Of a stretch of 64,000 nt of DNA, positions 55,161-64,000 are shown in pieces. The DNA comes from Saccharicrinis aurantiacus (lineage in GTDB: Bacteria; Bacteroidota; Bacteroidia; Bacteroidales; Marinilabiliaceae): the NCBI RefSeq assembly GCF_001660705.2, contig NZ_LYBV02000022.1:62001-126000 (forward strand), in the 5' to 3' direction. A program made the position numbers and the translations under genes. Below the pieces are notes generated by a model. The model was not told where the DNA came from. It saw only the letters and a list, made by a program, of their open reading frames with translations, and ran no database searches. Each line of letters opens with the position of its first letter. The first letter of the stretch is position 1.

Positions 55161-55227
55161 ACCTAACCAATTAATCAAAAATCTATAATTTATTTTTCAA
55201 CCATCTAATTTTCAATAAGTGTACACT

Positions 55228-55722
55228 TTAATAATATACTTCAGCATCCTCAATATTAATATTATATACCAATACCTCTTCCATACCATCACCTATTGTT
55301 TTATATACCCTTAAAGTACCCGTATTATCTTCTTTAAGTCCTTCGTACACATAGTGAGGGTTAACAATAGTATCATTTATAATATCTGTCTCTGGTACAG
55401 AAGTATCTATTGTATAAATAAGGCTCTGCTTTAATGTATAACTAAAATTAAAATTTTCAGTTGTTGTCTCGTTTTTCAAATCAGAAATTTCATACTTATT
55501 AGCGTTATTCACAATAGTTTCAATATGTAACAACTCTTGCAAATAAACATTTATTGTATTAGGCTCACCAACCATCTTAGATACATTTTGAGACTCAAAT
55601 TCGGTAGCCTGTATTACAGGTGTTAGTTCAACCTCATTTTCTACCCATTCATATTCATCACAGGCTGATAAACCAAGGATACATGCAAGAGTAAATATTA
55701 TATATTTTGCTTTCTGTTTCAT
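55228..55722 (-). CDS. Small surface lipoprotein of the Sus operon
   Basis: A 164-residue lipoprotein with lipobox LSAC (Cys21) followed by DEYEWVENE, an acid-rich export signal for surface lipoproteins. The rest is beta-rich without a known domain. It is the last gene of the operon, 68 bp after the larger lipoprotein gene. It may be an accessory glycan-binding protein or a structural part of the surface complex. No family recognised. Confidence 0.72.
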   Translation of the reverse strand: MKQKAKYIIFTLACILGLSACDEYEWVENEVELTPVIQATEFESQNVSKMVGEPNTINVYLQELLHIETIVNNANKYEISDLKNETTTENFNFSYTLKQSLIYTIDTSVPETDIINDTIVNPHYVYEGLKEDNTGTLRVYKTIGDGMEEVLVYNINIEDAEVYY

Positions 55723-55790
55723 TGTATTGATTTATTAAATTAATAAGCACCACCTCATTTAGCTTTTAATGAGGTGGCAAATAAAAATAA

Positions 55791-57542
55791 CTATGGTCTC
55801 TCTTCTATTTGAATAAGTTCAAATTTATCTAAGTAGAATATTTGCTTACCTGTAACTCCAGGATTATCAGCTGTGCGAATGTAGTATGAATATCTATTTG
55901 CATCGTCTTTCACAATATCTATTGTAAGATCAATTTCTTTCTCAACTGTAACCCATGTATCCTTATCTAAACTTGACAAATCCCAGAATATTTCAGGGCT
56001 TGAATTCCACCCTGCGTCTTTACTAGCAAAATCAGTACGTAAGGTAGTTAATGTACATGTTGATGGAATATATAGTTTATGTCTAACAATATATTTTCCA
56101 GCTAATATTGTTCCTGCATCATCTACTCCCATACCCCAAAGAGGATTACTGTCTGAAGAAGCAACTTCAGATTCGTATTTCATGAAACCAACACCACTAA
56201 TTGCTTCTACTCCGTTGTGCGCATCAACTCTTTTCCAATAATAATTAGCGTTTGAAGGTAAATAGTAGATTCCATTTCCAACATCTGCTGATGAGTGGTG
56301 ACCTACTTGGCTTCCTTCGAAGTCAGCAAAATCAGCATTATTAACCATTAAGTCGTTCTCAAACAGAGTCACACTCTCTCCTGTAAAGCTACTAAGCTCT
56401 CTATAATCTTGAGAATTAACGATTCCCTTACTAGCATCGTAATTCACTTCTAATTCATCACTGAAATAAATCATATCCTTTAAAGTAAGAATAATCACAG
56501 AGTTGTCAACAACATCACGTTCTGCAGCTACTACCTCAATAGTACCAGACTTGTTGCCATTTGTATAATCAACAGTAAACGCACTAGCCACGTCTCCTAA
56601 AGGATTTAACAAGCCACTTGTTTTAACTGAAACTGTTCTGTCGGAATTCACATTAGAACTGTTGTATACAAGTTTTTTAGTTGTTTTTATAACATTTACT
56701 TTTAGAGGAATAATTTTACTCACTTTAGATACTGGAACTGTAGACCCTTTTTCAGGATTACGTTCTGAAGTAAAATTACCTAACATACTAGCTTTATATC
56801 CTAAGTTTGGAAATAAAATAGTAGCTGCTGAATCTAAAGACTCAGCTTGTTCGTCTTCTCCTATATTAATAAGCCACTTTCTATCTGTTGGGCGATCTGT
56901 AGTGGTCATATCAACAAATAAAAGACTACCACCAACTTCAACATCAACAGTTTCCCATTCTGAAGCATTATCCCAATCAGGAATCTCATCTTCTAATACC
57001 TCAAGAACTTTAACTGTATCAGTTACGTTCCCTTCATCATCTTCTATAACTTTATAAACCTTATAGGCTGGTTTCATTTTAGCGTAAACATCCACAACAA
57101 AAGCGGTATCGATTACCCAAACGCCATCTTTTTCATAAGCCTCTAATGGACGTGTTCCCTCAAAGGTTACTTTTTCGCTAAATGTATTGTACAAACGAAC
57201 TTTGTGCACACCTGGCTTTTGAAATAAAACACTTGCATCGTAATCTGTAGTTTCCATTCCGGCTTCTTCATCTACCCATTCAGGTAAACTATCTGTACGC
57301 TGAAAGCCATATTTAAGAAAGTTCGCACCTTCTGCTTCAATGATCCATTTATGACTTAATGCATTTTGAGATGCATCAATAAAAGCCATAAACTGACCTT
57401 CGTTTAAATTATACTCCGTTTCTTGTGGCATACTTGTATACCACGCTACATCTGTTACAGGATAAGGAGCATCGTAATCATCATTACATGATACTAAGGC
57501 TATCAATGCAAAGAGTACTATATATATACTTGATTTTGTCAT
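55791..57542 (-). CDS. Multi-domain surface lipoprotein, likely surface glycan-binding protein
   Basis: A 583-residue lipoprotein with lipobox ALVSC (Cys19) and NDDYDAPYP after it. Two PKD/Ig-like regions (about 40-140 and 165-290, each with KWIIEAEG or KWLINIGED-type strands and a LFPNLGYKASML segment) are followed by a third beta domain (residues 290-400). The C-terminal beta-sandwich (about 410-583, GQVGHHSSADV, WKRVDAHNGVEAISG) resembles a carbohydrate-binding module. Position behind susD and the domain layout fit a SusE/SusF- or SGBP-type protein. The glycan is unknown. Confidence 0.75.
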   Translation of the reverse strand: MTKSSIYIVLFALIALVSCNDDYDAPYPVTDVAWYTSMPQETEYNLNEGQFMAFIDASQNALSHKWIIEAEGANFLKYGFQRTDSLPEWVDEEAGMETTDYDASVLFQKPGVHKVRLYNTFSEKVTFEGTRPLEAYEKDGVWVIDTAFVVDVYAKMKPAYKVYKVIEDDEGNVTDTVKVLEVLEDEIPDWDNASEWETVDVEVGGSLLFVDMTTTDRPTDRKWLINIGEDEQAESLDSAATILFPNLGYKASMLGNFTSERNPEKGSTVPVSKVSKIIPLKVNVIKTTKKLVYNSSNVNSDRTVSVKTSGLLNPLGDVASAFTVDYTNGNKSGTIEVVAAERDVVDNSVIILTLKDMIYFSDELEVNYDASKGIVNSQDYRELSSFTGESVTLFENDLMVNNADFADFEGSQVGHHSSADVGNGIYYLPSNANYYWKRVDAHNGVEAISGVGFMKYESEVASSDSNPLWGMGVDDAGTILAGKYIVRHKLYIPSTCTLTTLRTDFASKDAGWNSSPEIFWDLSSLDKDTWVTVEKEIDLTIDIVKDDANRYSYYIRTADNPGVTGKQIFYLDKFELIQIEERP

Positions 57543-57553
57543 AACTATAGTTT

Positions 57554-59320
57554 TTATTCGTTTAATCCAGGATTAGTTAAAATCTCCGTTGAAGGAATAG
57601 GTAACCATGCATGTGTATCGTACCTAAAGTTAGACGCAGCCAACTGGTAATCTTTATATACAGGGTAATTATCATTCTGAGGGTCAATTGCTGTTAGTGT
57701 AGTAATATTTTTGCTATCACCTGATTGTAAAACATGATCTGCCCCCCAATAAGTTTCTTGATAACGTTTCTTAAAGTTCGATTCTAACATCCCCCATCTA
57801 CGTAAATCGTTCCAACGTATTGAATACCCTTCAACAGAAGTTTCTAAAGGTTTTTCAATTTGCTGTAAGCGCTCTAAAAGACTTTCCTTAGAATAAACAA
57901 GCTCATCATAAGTACGAGAAACATCTCCTCCATTTGGACCAGTTAATACTAAATTCCAACGTTTACGCACATCATTTATTTGCTTAAGTGCTTCTGAAAC
58001 ATTATTCTCATAGATATAACATTCTGCAAGCATTAATTTAAGATCTCCCAACCTGTTTAAAGTTACATTTTTGCCAGAGTGTTGTTTACCTCCTGGTAAA
58101 TCTTTTTCGTCTTCTAAGATATCATGGTTACAATAATGCTTATAACGAGAGAAACCATTTTGAGCATTAAATTGAGTCTTATCATGAACTAATCCTTGGT
58201 AGTATTCTGTATGTTCATCCTGAATTAAAGCAATCATAGCTGATGCTCTTTTACTAACTGGTTTTATCGTTCTAACCGATGGATCATCTTCATCTACTAA
58301 ATAGTTAGTTGAAATTAAAGGATCTAACTGCTCATTAAGATATGCCCATGTAATCCAACACGAAGGAAATACATTGGTTTGATTTGATCCCCTACCATCG
58401 AATGAAAATGCTAAACGATTACTTAATCTATCTTCACTCCATGTATTATACTCACTATTCATTTCATTTGAAAAAGCCACTTCTAAGATTGACTCTTCAT
58501 TCATTTGTCCTGCTGTGGTATATAATAAGCTTAGATCCTCAACTAATCTGTAACCAAAGGTTAATACTTCTTCGAATTTCTCTTTAGCCATCTTAATCTT
58601 TTCAGCATCTGGATTTTTTGGATCAGCTAAGGTAGCTTCATATAAATAACTAGTACCTAAAATTGTAGCTGCAGCACCTTTTGTTGCTCTTCCTTTATCT
58701 TTTGCCTCAGGATAAGTAATTGGTAAATGTTCGTAGGCATATTGTAAATCCGCTCTAAAGAACGCCATCACATCTTCCGATTTTGACAAGCTAGAATACA
58801 TCTCATCTTGAGTACCTGCCACTTTATCTTTAATTATGATATTTCCTTTATTAAAAGTAGTATGTAAATAAAAGTGATATAGGCCTCTTAAAAAACGTGC
58901 TTGTGCCATTTGGTTATCCCACTCAACTTGATCAGATATATCTGTAAGATTCTCAAGAGCTGTAATGGTTTGATTTGCTCTATAGATACCTAAATAAAGT
59001 GCTTCCCATTTTTTTACAATATATGTGAATGAGCTTGTATAAGTATGATTATACCAAACAGCGCCATCACCACTATAGGTTGGTCTACCAAAACCAGGCG
59101 TAGCACAGTCAGAACGTTGTGCTTCTTCTGCTACATTTAATGCAAAACTATTTACTAATGCTGCGTAAGATGACGTTAAAGTAGAACTTGTTTCACTTAG
59201 ATTTCTCCAATATGAATCACCATCAGTCATATTTGGGTTGGTCTCGTTTAACCAATCCGTACATGATGAAAATAGCATAATTAATGCTACTCCTAAATAT
59301 TTATATAATTTATTATTCAT
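57554..59320 (-). CDS. susD: SusD/RagB-family surface glycan-binding lipoprotein
   Basis: A 588-residue lipoprotein with lipobox LFSSC (Cys20), then DWLNETNPN, the typical RagB/SusD start. The N-terminal TPR-like helices include QARFLRGLYHFYLHTTFNKG, and the C-terminal RagB domain carries RWNLVLTGPNGG and GYSIRWNDLRRWGMLES. SusD proteins capture oligosaccharides over the SusC channel. It follows susC by 11 bp. Length is usual. Substrate not predictable. Confidence 0.93.
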   Translation of the reverse strand: MNNKLYKYLGVALIMLFSSCTDWLNETNPNMTDGDSYWRNLSETSSTLTSSYAALVNSFALNVAEEAQRSDCATPGFGRPTYSGDGAVWYNHTYTSSFTYIVKKWEALYLGIYRANQTITALENLTDISDQVEWDNQMAQARFLRGLYHFYLHTTFNKGNIIIKDKVAGTQDEMYSSLSKSEDVMAFFRADLQYAYEHLPITYPEAKDKGRATKGAAATILGTSYLYEATLADPKNPDAEKIKMAKEKFEEVLTFGYRLVEDLSLLYTTAGQMNEESILEVAFSNEMNSEYNTWSEDRLSNRLAFSFDGRGSNQTNVFPSCWITWAYLNEQLDPLISTNYLVDEDDPSVRTIKPVSKRASAMIALIQDEHTEYYQGLVHDKTQFNAQNGFSRYKHYCNHDILEDEKDLPGGKQHSGKNVTLNRLGDLKLMLAECYIYENNVSEALKQINDVRKRWNLVLTGPNGGDVSRTYDELVYSKESLLERLQQIEKPLETSVEGYSIRWNDLRRWGMLESNFKKRYQETYWGADHVLQSGDSKNITTLTAIDPQNDNYPVYKDYQLAASNFRYDTHAWLPIPSTEILTNPGLNE

Positions 59321-59331
59321 GTTTCTACTAA

Positions 59332-62300
59332 TTAAAAGTTAAGATTTACACCAACTGAATATAGAGACGTAATAGGGTAATTACCTTTATCTAAACCTCT
59401 ACTGTTAATACTAGTACCACCCACCTCTGGGTCAAATCCGGTATATTTTGTAAACGTTAAAGGGTTTTGAGCTGTAAGGAAGAATCTACACTTACTTATA
59501 TTGGCTTTTTCTGTCATTCGGTTTGGTAATGTATACCCTAAAGTAATATTACGAACACGTAAAAAAGAACCATCTTCTAACCACAAAGCAGTGTTACCAT
59601 AGTAATTAATGTGTTCATTAGGCTTACCTCTATATGAAGGTATATGCGAATTAGGATTTGATGGCGTCCATTGGTCTGTCATATCTTTATGACGATTGTA
59701 AGCATAAGCAGTAGCTTTTGCGCCATTCATTACCTCATGACCTACAGCTGAATAAAGTTGAATATTTAAATCGAAACCTTTATAATCGGCACCAATATTA
59801 AAACCTATTTCATAGTCTGGCAATCCGCTACCCGAATAAACTCTATCTTCGTCAGTTATTTCACCATCACCATTAGTATCTACGTAAATCAAATCTCCCA
59901 TACGAGCATTTGCGTCTAACTTTTGGTACTCTGCTAACTTAGCTTCAGAATTAATAACACCATCTGTTGGGAATAAGAAAAATGCTCCTGCTTCATATCC
60001 TTCAGCAAGTGCCGTAACTCTTGACTGATTTGGGTTTCCTGGTATTAATCCTTGATCAGAAGTTAAGGTAAATCCTCCTAAGCCATTGATTTGAGTAATT
60101 TTATTCTCATTGGTGGAGAATGTTCCAGAAAAATTCCAATTTACTTTACCTGTTTTCGCTTTATAACCTGCAGCTAACTCAAAACCTTTATTAGTCATAT
60201 TACCCACATTAAGAATAACATTTGGGTCTTTAGGAGTCGTCATACCTGTGGTAGGGAGAGAACCGTTAGAACCCGGAACTTGTATAGGCATCAACATATC
60301 ACGCTTATCAGTATTGTAATATTCTGCAGAGAAGGTAATCTTATTGTTTAGGAAAGACATATCAAATCCAATATTTGACTGAATAGTTGTTTCCCATTTA
60401 ACATCAGCATTAGCAAAACTTGATAAAGCCGAACCTAAAGCTTGTGTTCCTCCAAAAATATAATCTACACCATTAACAACACCTGTTGAGAATGAGTATG
60501 GGGTAAAGTTTTGGTTACCTACTTCACCATAACTTGCACGAATTTTAAATTGATTAATCGTCTGCTTCAGATTGCTGAAAAAGTTTTCATCCATCACATT
60601 CCATGCTACCGAAGCTGAAGGGAATGTTCCCCACTTATTAGCATTCGCAAATTTAGATGAACCATCTCTACGTAAACTACCACTAAATAAATACTTACTC
60701 TTATAGTTATATTGAACACGCCCAATTATACCAATAAGTTTATTTGTATAATTATTTCCTAACGATGAAGCTAAAGGGTTAGAAGTTGCGCCATCTAAAA
60801 CATCGATATCATTATTTGTTACACCACGTTTTGAAGCTCTAAATGCTTCAGATGTATAAACCTCTATAGATTGACCTCCATACAAAGTTAGATTATGTTT
60901 CTTATTAAAGGTTTTTCTATAGGTAGCTCCGTAGTTAAAGTTAGTTGAACGACGTTGCGTCGCATCCATCTGTACATAACTATCTCTTACAGCATCAGTT
61001 GCCAAAGTTCCATCTGGATTATAAATTTCTTGAAATGGACTAAAACGATGACGGTAATCGTTGATAGCGCGAACCGCCATACGAGCATTAACATTTAGAC
61101 CCTTCATTAAATTATAGTTTACATTTAAATTTGCATAACTATTATTACGGTCCATCTCATCAGTGTCCTTAAAGCTATTTAATACCCAACTTACATTTTG
61201 AGCTTCATTGTCTGAATCAGTATAAATAGGACCATCACCTATTAATGCTAGATCCTGATTGGTTGGGTGATACTTCAATCCGTTTGTAACAATACCACCT
61301 GGAGGACGACGTGTAGTTTCTAAAGACATTCCTACACCTGCATTAATCTTCCACTTATTGTGTGTATATGTAGTATTAATACGTGTATTAAAACGCTCAA
61401 AACCAGAATTAATTACAACTCCCTCTTGATTATAGTAACCTAATGTTACGTTGTAAGTAATATCTTTACTACCTCCTGATAGGTTTAGGCTATAATCTTG
61501 TACAGCAGCATTATCTTTATAAATAGCTTCGTTTAAATCTGTATTGTTTTGAAAGAAATATGGATTTCTCAAGACAGGCAATAAAATGTCATCATAATTG
61601 GTACCATATCTATTATTCATTTCTAACAAATCTGCATATATCTGCTCATTAGTATTCATTACTGGCGTACCAGAAGTTATATTTTGAATACCATAACTTG
61701 CATTTAAACCAACCTTTAAAGTTCCTGCTTTACCCTGTTTTGTAGTAATTAAAATTACACCTGCAGCTCCTCGTGTACCGTAAATTGCACAAGATGCAGC
61801 ATCTTTAAGTACATCAATAGTTTCAATCTCATTAGGACTTAAACGAGGGTCATCCTCCATCTCAATACCATCAACTACATATAACGGAGTATTTGATCCA
61901 TCAATAGAACTTACACCACGTATAAGAATTGACGAGCTTTCTCCTGGCTGACCTGAACCCGCTGTTACATTAACACCAGCAACCATACCTTGTAATGCAT
62001 TACCTAAATCAGAGGTTACCATTTTATCAATTTGCTCTGCCTTAACTTGAGCAACAGCTCCTGTTAACTCTTTCTTTTTAACAGCACCATAACCAATAGC
62101 TACAACTTCATCTAAGCCTATTGATTCAGGTTTAAGCTTCACATTAATTACACTTTTATCAGCCTTAACTTCTTGAGTTTCCATACCAATAAAGCGGATA
62201 ACAAGCACATCTGATGCTTTAGCCTTAATGTTAAATTGCCCATCCATATTTGTTATAGTTCCTACTGTAGTGCCTTTTACCAGAACACTAACGCCTGGCA

Positions 62301-62487
62301 CTGGCAACCCATCTTCGGTGCTGGTTATAACACCTTTTATCATAGATATTTGAGCTTGTGCATTCAAACTAAAAAGCATTAGTCCAAGCACCATTGATAG
62401 CAGAAATAAATTCCTCGCTTTCAAACTCCCGGATTTTGATTGTTTCATAAACATAGTTTTATGTGATTTATTATACTTGAAATTCAT
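59332..62487 (-). CDS. susC: SusC/RagA-family TonB-dependent outer-membrane transporter
   Basis: A 1051-residue protein. Signal peptide to about residue 47 (FSLNAQAQ), then a carboxypeptidase-regulatory-like domain (IKGVITSTEDGLPVPGVSVL, residues 50-120), a plug with LQGMVAGVNVTAGSGQPGE and ILIRGVSSI, and a large beta-barrel with the SusC signature LYVVDGIEMED. It imports oligosaccharides with TonB energy and pairs with SusD. The annotated first ATG adds 13 residues before MKQSKSGSL, and the ATG at 62448 is equally possible. A TTAGTTTG box at 62597-62604 (minus) may be the promoter, leaving a leader of about 110 nt. No enzyme genes of the locus fall within the window other than the fragment on the right. 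Confidence 0.95.
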   Translation of the reverse strand: MNFKYNKSHKTMFMKQSKSGSLKARNLFLLSMVLGLMLFSLNAQAQISMIKGVITSTEDGLPVPGVSVLVKGTTVGTITNMDGQFNIKAKASDVLVIRFIGMETQEVKADKSVINVKLKPESIGLDEVVAIGYGAVKKKELTGAVAQVKAEQIDKMVTSDLGNALQGMVAGVNVTAGSGQPGESSSILIRGVSSIDGSNTPLYVVDGIEMEDDPRLSPNEIETIDVLKDAASCAIYGTRGAAGVILITTKQGKAGTLKVGLNASYGIQNITSGTPVMNTNEQIYADLLEMNNRYGTNYDDILLPVLRNPYFFQNNTDLNEAIYKDNAAVQDYSLNLSGGSKDITYNVTLGYYNQEGVVINSGFERFNTRINTTYTHNKWKINAGVGMSLETTRRPPGGIVTNGLKYHPTNQDLALIGDGPIYTDSDNEAQNVSWVLNSFKDTDEMDRNNSYANLNVNYNLMKGLNVNARMAVRAINDYRHRFSPFQEIYNPDGTLATDAVRDSYVQMDATQRRSTNFNYGATYRKTFNKKHNLTLYGGQSIEVYTSEAFRASKRGVTNNDIDVLDGATSNPLASSLGNNYTNKLIGIIGRVQYNYKSKYLFSGSLRRDGSSKFANANKWGTFPSASVAWNVMDENFFSNLKQTINQFKIRASYGEVGNQNFTPYSFSTGVVNGVDYIFGGTQALGSALSSFANADVKWETTIQSNIGFDMSFLNNKITFSAEYYNTDKRDMLMPIQVPGSNGSLPTTGMTTPKDPNVILNVGNMTNKGFELAAGYKAKTGKVNWNFSGTFSTNENKITQINGLGGFTLTSDQGLIPGNPNQSRVTALAEGYEAGAFFLFPTDGVINSEAKLAEYQKLDANARMGDLIYVDTNGDGEITDEDRVYSGSGLPDYEIGFNIGADYKGFDLNIQLYSAVGHEVMNGAKATAYAYNRHKDMTDQWTPSNPNSHIPSYRGKPNEHINYYGNTALWLEDGSFLRVRNITLGYTLPNRMTEKANISKCRFFLTAQNPLTFTKYTGFDPEVGGTSINSRGLDKGNYPITSLYSVGVNLNF

Positions 62488-62993
62488 TTTGATTAGTTTT
62501 AGTGTTTAGGTTAAATGGTTTTTTCATACGCTCATATTTTTACTGTTACTTCAATTTTATTAGTTAATATTTGTATCTGTATATTAATTTATGTTGCAAA
62601 CTAAGTCTATTATCTCGTCAGTATATTCCTATATTTTACCTCAAACAAGCACTTTTTTACCCTCTATTTTATTTGAAAAAGAACCTTTGTATTTTAATTA
62701 ATGAGCCATGCCTAGCATAAAACTCAATGAAGTTTTCGGGCTTACTGAATATTCAAGAATAGCCATTAACTAATTTTCACATTCAAAAGTAACTACGTTA
62801 AAAATATTGAATATAAACTTGCATACATTTGATATAAGCTACAGTACAAACCACTAACCACAAGCACTTTGAAACTGAATTGTTAGCTTAAAGAATAGGA
62901 ATAAATCAATGGTTAAGTGAATAAACATTAATATCTAATGCAGATTAAATGGTTTGATTAAACTACAAGTACACCACTTTTACTATTAGACAT

Positions 62994-63145
62994 AAAAAAG
63001 CCTAGTGAATAAATCCACTAGGCTCGTTTTAATATTTGGTAAGATATTTTGCATCTATTATGGCTTACATTATCTAGCTTATCTTAAGCCATAATTTTCA
63101 AAAGGCGCCTGACCGTATTTTGTAATCTGCCATTTACAGATTGGA
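62994..63145 (-). ncRNA. Candidate small RNA ending in a terminator
   Basis: On the minus strand three hairpins follow one another. AATCTG/CAGATT (63124-63142) has a 7-nt loop. TTATGGCTTA/TAAGCCATAA (63058-63094) has a 10-bp stem. The intrinsic terminator AGCCTAGTG/CACTAGGCT (62999-63024) is followed by six T. There is no open frame, and a separate terminator at 63244-63275 already closes the upstream gene, so this terminator needs its own transcript. No good -7 box is visible, so the call is tentative. Confidence 0.35.
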
Positions 63146-63240
63146 ACCGAAGAAATCCTAAATAATCCTTATAATGAGAAAAGAAATACTCTTTAGTGAG
63201 TAATATGAGAGTTTTGTATTAGCAGTAAATTTTAAGCATA

Positions 63241-63275
63241 AAAAAAGGGATTTCAACCGTTGTTGAAATCCCTTT
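63241..63275 (-). terminator. Terminator after the T9SS/ricin-like gene
   Basis: AAAGGGATTTCAAC (63244-63257) and GTTGAAATCCCTTT (63262-63275) form a perfect 14-bp stem with a 4-nt loop, followed on the minus strand by seven T. Confidence 0.85.
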
Positions 63276-63364
63276 CATTTAAACTAAACCACATTTGTTA
63301 TAAAAAACCAATTAGATTCTGAATCATGCGGCTATTATTATTGTGGTATCAAATCATATTATCA

Positions 63365-64000
63365 TTACTTGACAAGCAGCTTCACGGTTTGATTATTGTC
63401 TGCTTTAACAAAATAAACTCCAGCTGGAAAGTCTGAAATATTCATTGTATGTTTTATTCCTGTTGGTATAAGTTCAGATTTCACCATTGTTCCATTTGAG
63501 TTATATATGGCAATTAAAGTTTCATCCTTAACCATATTCAATGCTTCTATTGAAATAATATCACTAGCCGGATTTGGAAATACCTTTAATGTAGCCTTTC
63601 TATTATCCGGAGTTAACAGATTCTCAGAAGCACTGGCTGATTTTAAAAGGCTTCCATCGCTAACTTTGATAAACTGCCATTGGGTCCAATTTAAAGCAAC
63701 AGAAGTAGGGCGCTGTCTTAGAGCACTTCTATTTGAAAGATCCACTTCCATAACATCAGCGGTCGATGGCCTGAAATATTGCGCAGTTTGCCTGTTTTTT
63801 AAATAAAAGAAATTACTTGAACTTGAAATTTTCTCCCATTGTGTCCAATTGTTCTGTGTTTGGCTTTGTATCATTATACTACCATTACTATTGTCTGTAG
63901 GTCGTAAATACATTCCCGTTTCCGCATTCTTCAAATGAAACCATCCGTTACCTGCATCAACAACTAACCATTGAGTATAATTATCAGTACTAAGTGTTGC
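63365..64000 (-). CDS. T9SS-secreted protein with ricin-like repeats, 3' end only
   Basis: The frame is open to the window edge, so this is the last 211 residues of a longer protein. Residues nearest the edge form two repeats of a ricin/beta-trefoil type, NYTQWLVVDAGNGWFHLKN, LRPTDNSNGSIMIQ and WTQWEKISSSSNFFYLKN, with a related WTQWQFIKV. A linker and a type A T9SS sorting domain (KVFPNPASDIISIEA, ISDFPAGVYFVKA) end the protein. Such tails occur on secreted polysaccharide lyases and agarases, so it may be an enzyme of the neighbouring Sus locus. The TTG at 63934 is internal and not a start. Confidence 0.85.
   Translation of the reverse strand, partial: ATLSTDNYTQWLVVDAGNGWFHLKNAETGMYLRPTDNSNGSIMIQSQTQNNWTQWEKISSSSNFFYLKNRQTAQYFRPSTADVMEVDLSNRSALRQRPTSVALNWTQWQFIKVSDGSLLKSASASENLLTPDNRKATLKVFPNPASDIISIEALNMVKDETLIAIYNSNGTMVKSELIPTGIKHTMNISDFPAGVYFVKADNNQTVKLLVK

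Larger units (their letters stand above)
54722..55227. other. Spacer between the accessory patch and the Sus operon
   Basis: This 506-bp stretch holds one small open frame (54925-55110), the Sus operon terminator (55134-55160) and the ACGCATATGGTGAGG-type palindromic end of the DUF4238 unit. The remainder is AT-rich without other signals. Confidence 0.5.
62488..63364. other. Long intergenic stretch upstream of susC
   Basis: This 877-bp stretch contains the likely susC promoter (62597-62604), the candidate small-RNA region (62994-63145) and the terminator of the right-hand gene (63244-63275). The rest (62640-62990) is AT-rich without an open frame. Confidence 0.5.

Noticed and set aside
63365-63934. 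Start of the ricin-like protein at 63934
   Set aside because: This would be a TTG inside a repeat (…GWFHLKN…), and the frame stays open to the window edge.

Overview
The window is a low-GC (AT-rich) chromosomal segment of a Bacteroidota bacterium, most likely a marine or aquatic polysaccharide degrader. A Bacteroidales/Marinilabiliales relative is my guess and the rank below phylum is uncertain. Evidence for the phylum: a SusC/SusD pair, type IX secretion (T9SS) C-terminal sorting domains, surface-type lipoproteins with acidic residues after the lipobox cysteine, and a recurring TAnnTTTG -7 promoter box 30-60 bp before many starts. One promoter, for the HU gene, is a perfect TTTG-N19-TAnnTTTG. 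Start codons generally lack Shine-Dalgarno sequences, as is usual for the phylum. I see no rRNA, tRNA, CRISPR array or intact transposase.

Left part (1-31 kb) is mostly housekeeping. In order: an RsmI-like methyltransferase; an NmrA-type reductase; two cobalamin genes (cbiB and a CobD-like aminotransferase, overlapping by 4 bp); a membrane histidine kinase; thiol peroxidase; a dicarboxylate/glutamate symporter; chorismate synthase; a SlyD-type prolyl isomerase with a cysteine/glycine-rich tail; an SDR and a LysE exporter; a Pit phosphate transporter with a PhoU-like tail followed by a phosphate-type porin; a LytTR response regulator; TrmH; HU; TrhO; the SbcD-SbcC nuclease; a Wza-Wzc exopolysaccharide export pair; a kinase/phosphatase pair; an NlpC/P60 peptidase; and a CapA-like protein. 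MltG follows at the end of this block.

Middle part (32-44 kb) carries carbohydrate-active and surface genes: a GH3 beta-glycosidase, a lipoprotein plus DUF5723 barrel pair, a T9SS-secreted CBM6-like/Ig-like protein, and a GH29 alpha-L-fucosidase. Then comes a run of minus-strand regulator-linked modules: a Crp/Fnr regulator with a catalytically degenerate SDR; a TetR regulator with a double-GNAT fusion and SanA; and an AraC regulator with an NAD(P)-binding protein, SnoaL-like, SRPBCC and SDR genes. In this last module two promoters share an almost identical AraC-style operator with 21-bp direct repeats.

Right part (51-64 kb) has an accessory patch of single genes (a racemase-like protein, a membrane protein, a DUF4062 protein, a DUF4238 protein). 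They are separated by palindrome-bearing spacers that look like gene-cassette boundaries. After it lies one polysaccharide-utilisation operon (SusC, SusD, a large multi-domain lipoprotein, a small lipoprotein) and the 3' end of a T9SS-secreted protein with ricin-like repeats that runs off the right edge. A two-copy structured intergenic element (about 1.05 kb and 32.7 kb) with conserved flanks and a variable stem is the most puzzling non-coding signal.
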